A stretch of DNA of 6,328 nt. Origin: Deltaproteobacteria bacterium (GTDB taxonomy: Bacteria; Myxococcota; XYA12-FULL-58-9; JAUUZB01). A program made the position numbers and the translations under genes. The notes beneath the pieces are model-generated. The model saw only the letters and a list, made by a program, of their open reading frames with translations, did no database searches and had not been told where the DNA came from. The stretch spans positions 1 through 6,328 of the forward strand of contig JAUUZB010000265.1 in the NCBI GenBank assembly GCA_030590185.1, given 5' to 3'. Shown one piece after another: positions 5,189 to 6,328 of this stretch. Position 1 is the stretch's first letter. The number at the start of each line of letters is the position of its first letter.

Positions 5189-6235
5189 TCAGAGACCGGG
5201 ATGCCAGATCATCTCCGGCTGCAGCAAACCGAAGCGGACCGCGGCCTGGCGGAGGATTTGAGTAGTCGGCCCGCCGAGGCCGCCCTCGTAGATCATCATG
5301 CAGGTGAGGAACAGCACCGCCGCTAGGGCGAGCACCGCCGGGACCCGAACCAGGATCCAGCGCCGGTGGGGCGGCGCGCAGATCGCGCCCGGCCCCAGGG
5401 CCAGGCCACCCTCCCGCCGGTATTGGAGCCAGGCAAAGGGAAACACGGCGCAGCCCCAGGCGACGAAGTTCAAGAAGGGCACCCCCATCAACTCCCCCTC
5501 GAGCAGGTGATTCCACGCCCAGAACCCAACGGCGGTGGCGAGGGGATCGATCTGCAGGTCGAGCAACAAGGCCGCGAGCATGGCGGTGAGGGCCGAGCCG
5601 ACGGCCGTGCGGCCCAAGGCCGGGATCAACCGTCGCAGCTCCCAGGTCAACCAGGTGACCAGATAGAAGACCGTGATCCACCCGGACATGGTCGCCAGCG
5701 GCGCGGGCAACGGCCAGAGGTAGAAGGTGTAGTTCAGCTCGTCGAAGAAGCCGAGCAGGATACCACCGTTCTCGAGCAGCAATCCGTAGAGCGCCACCGG
5801 GCCCATGAAGAAGCCGACCCAGTGGCGGCCGCGCCCCCAGGCGTGCACCATGAGCAGCACGGTGTTCAAGATGGCGCTGATCTCGTAGATGTCCCGGAGG
5901 CGATCGATGGTGAACGGCGTGCGCATGGCGATCGCCACGTCGAGCCCCACCAACAACGGCACCCCGAGCGCCACCACAGCCCCGATGATGCGCTCCCGGC
6001 GGGTGGCGCGCCCGAAGCGCAGGCCGTAGATCAGCAGCGGCACGAGCAGCGGAAAAACCACGCTCGGCACCAGATCGAGCCGTGGCTCCGGCAGGTTGGC
6101 GATTTCAGCGTGGGCGATGGCCAGCGCGTAGAAGGCGTAGTTGAGCAACGGAAAGTCGTCCCACAGGATCCGCGCCACCCCACGGGGGGCGGTGGCCTCC
6201 AAGCCCTCCGTGCTGCTCTGCTGCGCGGCGCTCAT
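5189..6235 (-). CDS. CruF/DUF422-like integral membrane protein (carotenoid hydratase relative)
   Basis: This 348-residue protein has roughly eight hydrophobic helices (about 57-73, 83-103, 118-132, 138-155, 180-197, 212-229, 255-270 and 293-313). Two blocks match the CruF/DUF422 carotenoid biosynthesis family: ENGGILLGFF near 155-164, and IDPLATAVGFWAW (229-241) followed by GVPFLNFVAW (251-260). Characterised relatives are the gamma-carotene 1'-hydroxylase CruF and the archaeal bisanhydrobacterioruberin hydratase, which add water to an end-group double bond of a carotenoid in the membrane. No other carotenoid gene (crtB, crtI, crtY) is visible here, so the actual substrate may be a different isoprenoid or lipid. 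The first 25 residues are polar and cytosolic-looking. The ATG directly follows the previous stop (TGA-ATG), suggesting translational coupling. The assignment rests on motif recognition and topology. Confidence 0.7.
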   Translation of the reverse strand: MSAAQQSSTEGLEATAPRGVARILWDDFPLLNYAFYALAIAHAEIANLPEPRLDLVPSVVFPLLVPLLIYGLRFGRATRRERIIGAVVALGVPLLVGLDVAIAMRTPFTIDRLRDIYEISAILNTVLLMVHAWGRGRHWVGFFMGPVALYGLLLENGGILLGFFDELNYTFYLWPLPAPLATMSGWITVFYLVTWLTWELRRLIPALGRTAVGSALTAMLAALLLDLQIDPLATAVGFWAWNHLLEGELMGVPFLNFVAWGCAVFPFAWLQYRREGGLALGPGAICAPPHRRWILVRVPAVLALAAVLFLTCMMIYEGGLGGPTTQILRQAAVRFGLLQPEMIWHPGL

Positions 6236-6328
6236 TCACCAGGTTCCCACGTATTGGACGTAGATGAAGTCGTTGGTTTTGAAGCTGTCGGCCAGGGAGC
6301 TGTTTTGACCCCACAGGAAAACCGCGCC
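6236..6328 (-). CDS. C-terminal end of an unidentified protein, possibly an outer-membrane barrel
   Basis: The last 30 codons and TGA stop of a gene that continues beyond the window. The readable end contains FLWGQNSSLADSF and finishes IYVQYVGTW. An alternating hydrophobic strand with a terminal aromatic residue and a glycine two before it resembles the beta-signal by which outer-membrane barrels are recognised, but 30 residues are too few to name a family. The stop lies immediately before the ATG of the CruF-like gene with no gap, so the two are probably translated from one message. Confidence 0.6.
   Translation of the reverse strand, partial: GAVFLWGQNSSLADSFKTNDFIYVQYVGTW

Noticed and set aside
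5172..5681. N-terminal extension of the cysteine-rich frame to 5681
   Set aside because: It overlaps the CruF-like gene in another frame and shows Pro/Gly/Arg-rich shadow composition.

Overview
The window is GC-rich, densely packed DNA with every supportable gene on the minus strand, so the genes read from right to left. Five of the eight visible start codons are GTG, and most junctions overlap or abut. High GC, a REC-type regulator, a CruF-like carotenoid-hydratase relative and a probable outer-membrane protein end together suggest a Gram-negative proteobacterium. A gammaproteobacterium such as a purple sulfur bacterium would fit, but nothing here fixes the lineage.

Right to left there are four likely transcription blocks. 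(1) 6328-4659: the tail of an unidentified protein with an outer-membrane-barrel-like C terminus, directly abutting a CruF/DUF422-like integral membrane protein, followed 17 bases later by a small cysteine-rich protein resembling the CxxCxxCC (YkgJ-type) metal-binding family. (2) 4580-3999: a response regulator with an intact receiver domain, a short helical C-terminal extension and no DNA-binding domain, preceded by its own candidate sigma70-type promoter. (3) 3880-1407: a three-gene block with a good candidate promoter. It encodes a charged helical protein built on an approximately 24-residue repeat, a nucleoside phosphorylase/nucleosidase-fold protein with a C-terminal extension, and a spore-photoproduct-lyase-like radical SAM protein. 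The junctions are TAG-ATG (no gap) and TAGTG (one shared base). (4) 1318-1: a WbsX/GH99-like protein, then, through a GTGA overlap, the N-terminal part of a second radical SAM enzyme cut by the window edge.

The most interesting unit is block 3. A nucleoside-cleaving fold and a SplB-like radical SAM protein are translationally coupled and preceded by an uncharacterised repeat protein. The SplB-like protein keeps the three cluster cysteines, but at the position aligning with the H-donor cysteine of Bacillus SPL it appears to carry a phenylalanine. It may therefore do chemistry other than spore photoproduct repair. Block 4 pairs a radical SAM enzyme with a carbohydrate-active protein and may also be a functional couple. 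No RNA genes, CRISPR arrays, insertion sequences or attachment sites were seen. No intergenic stretch exceeds about 120 bases.
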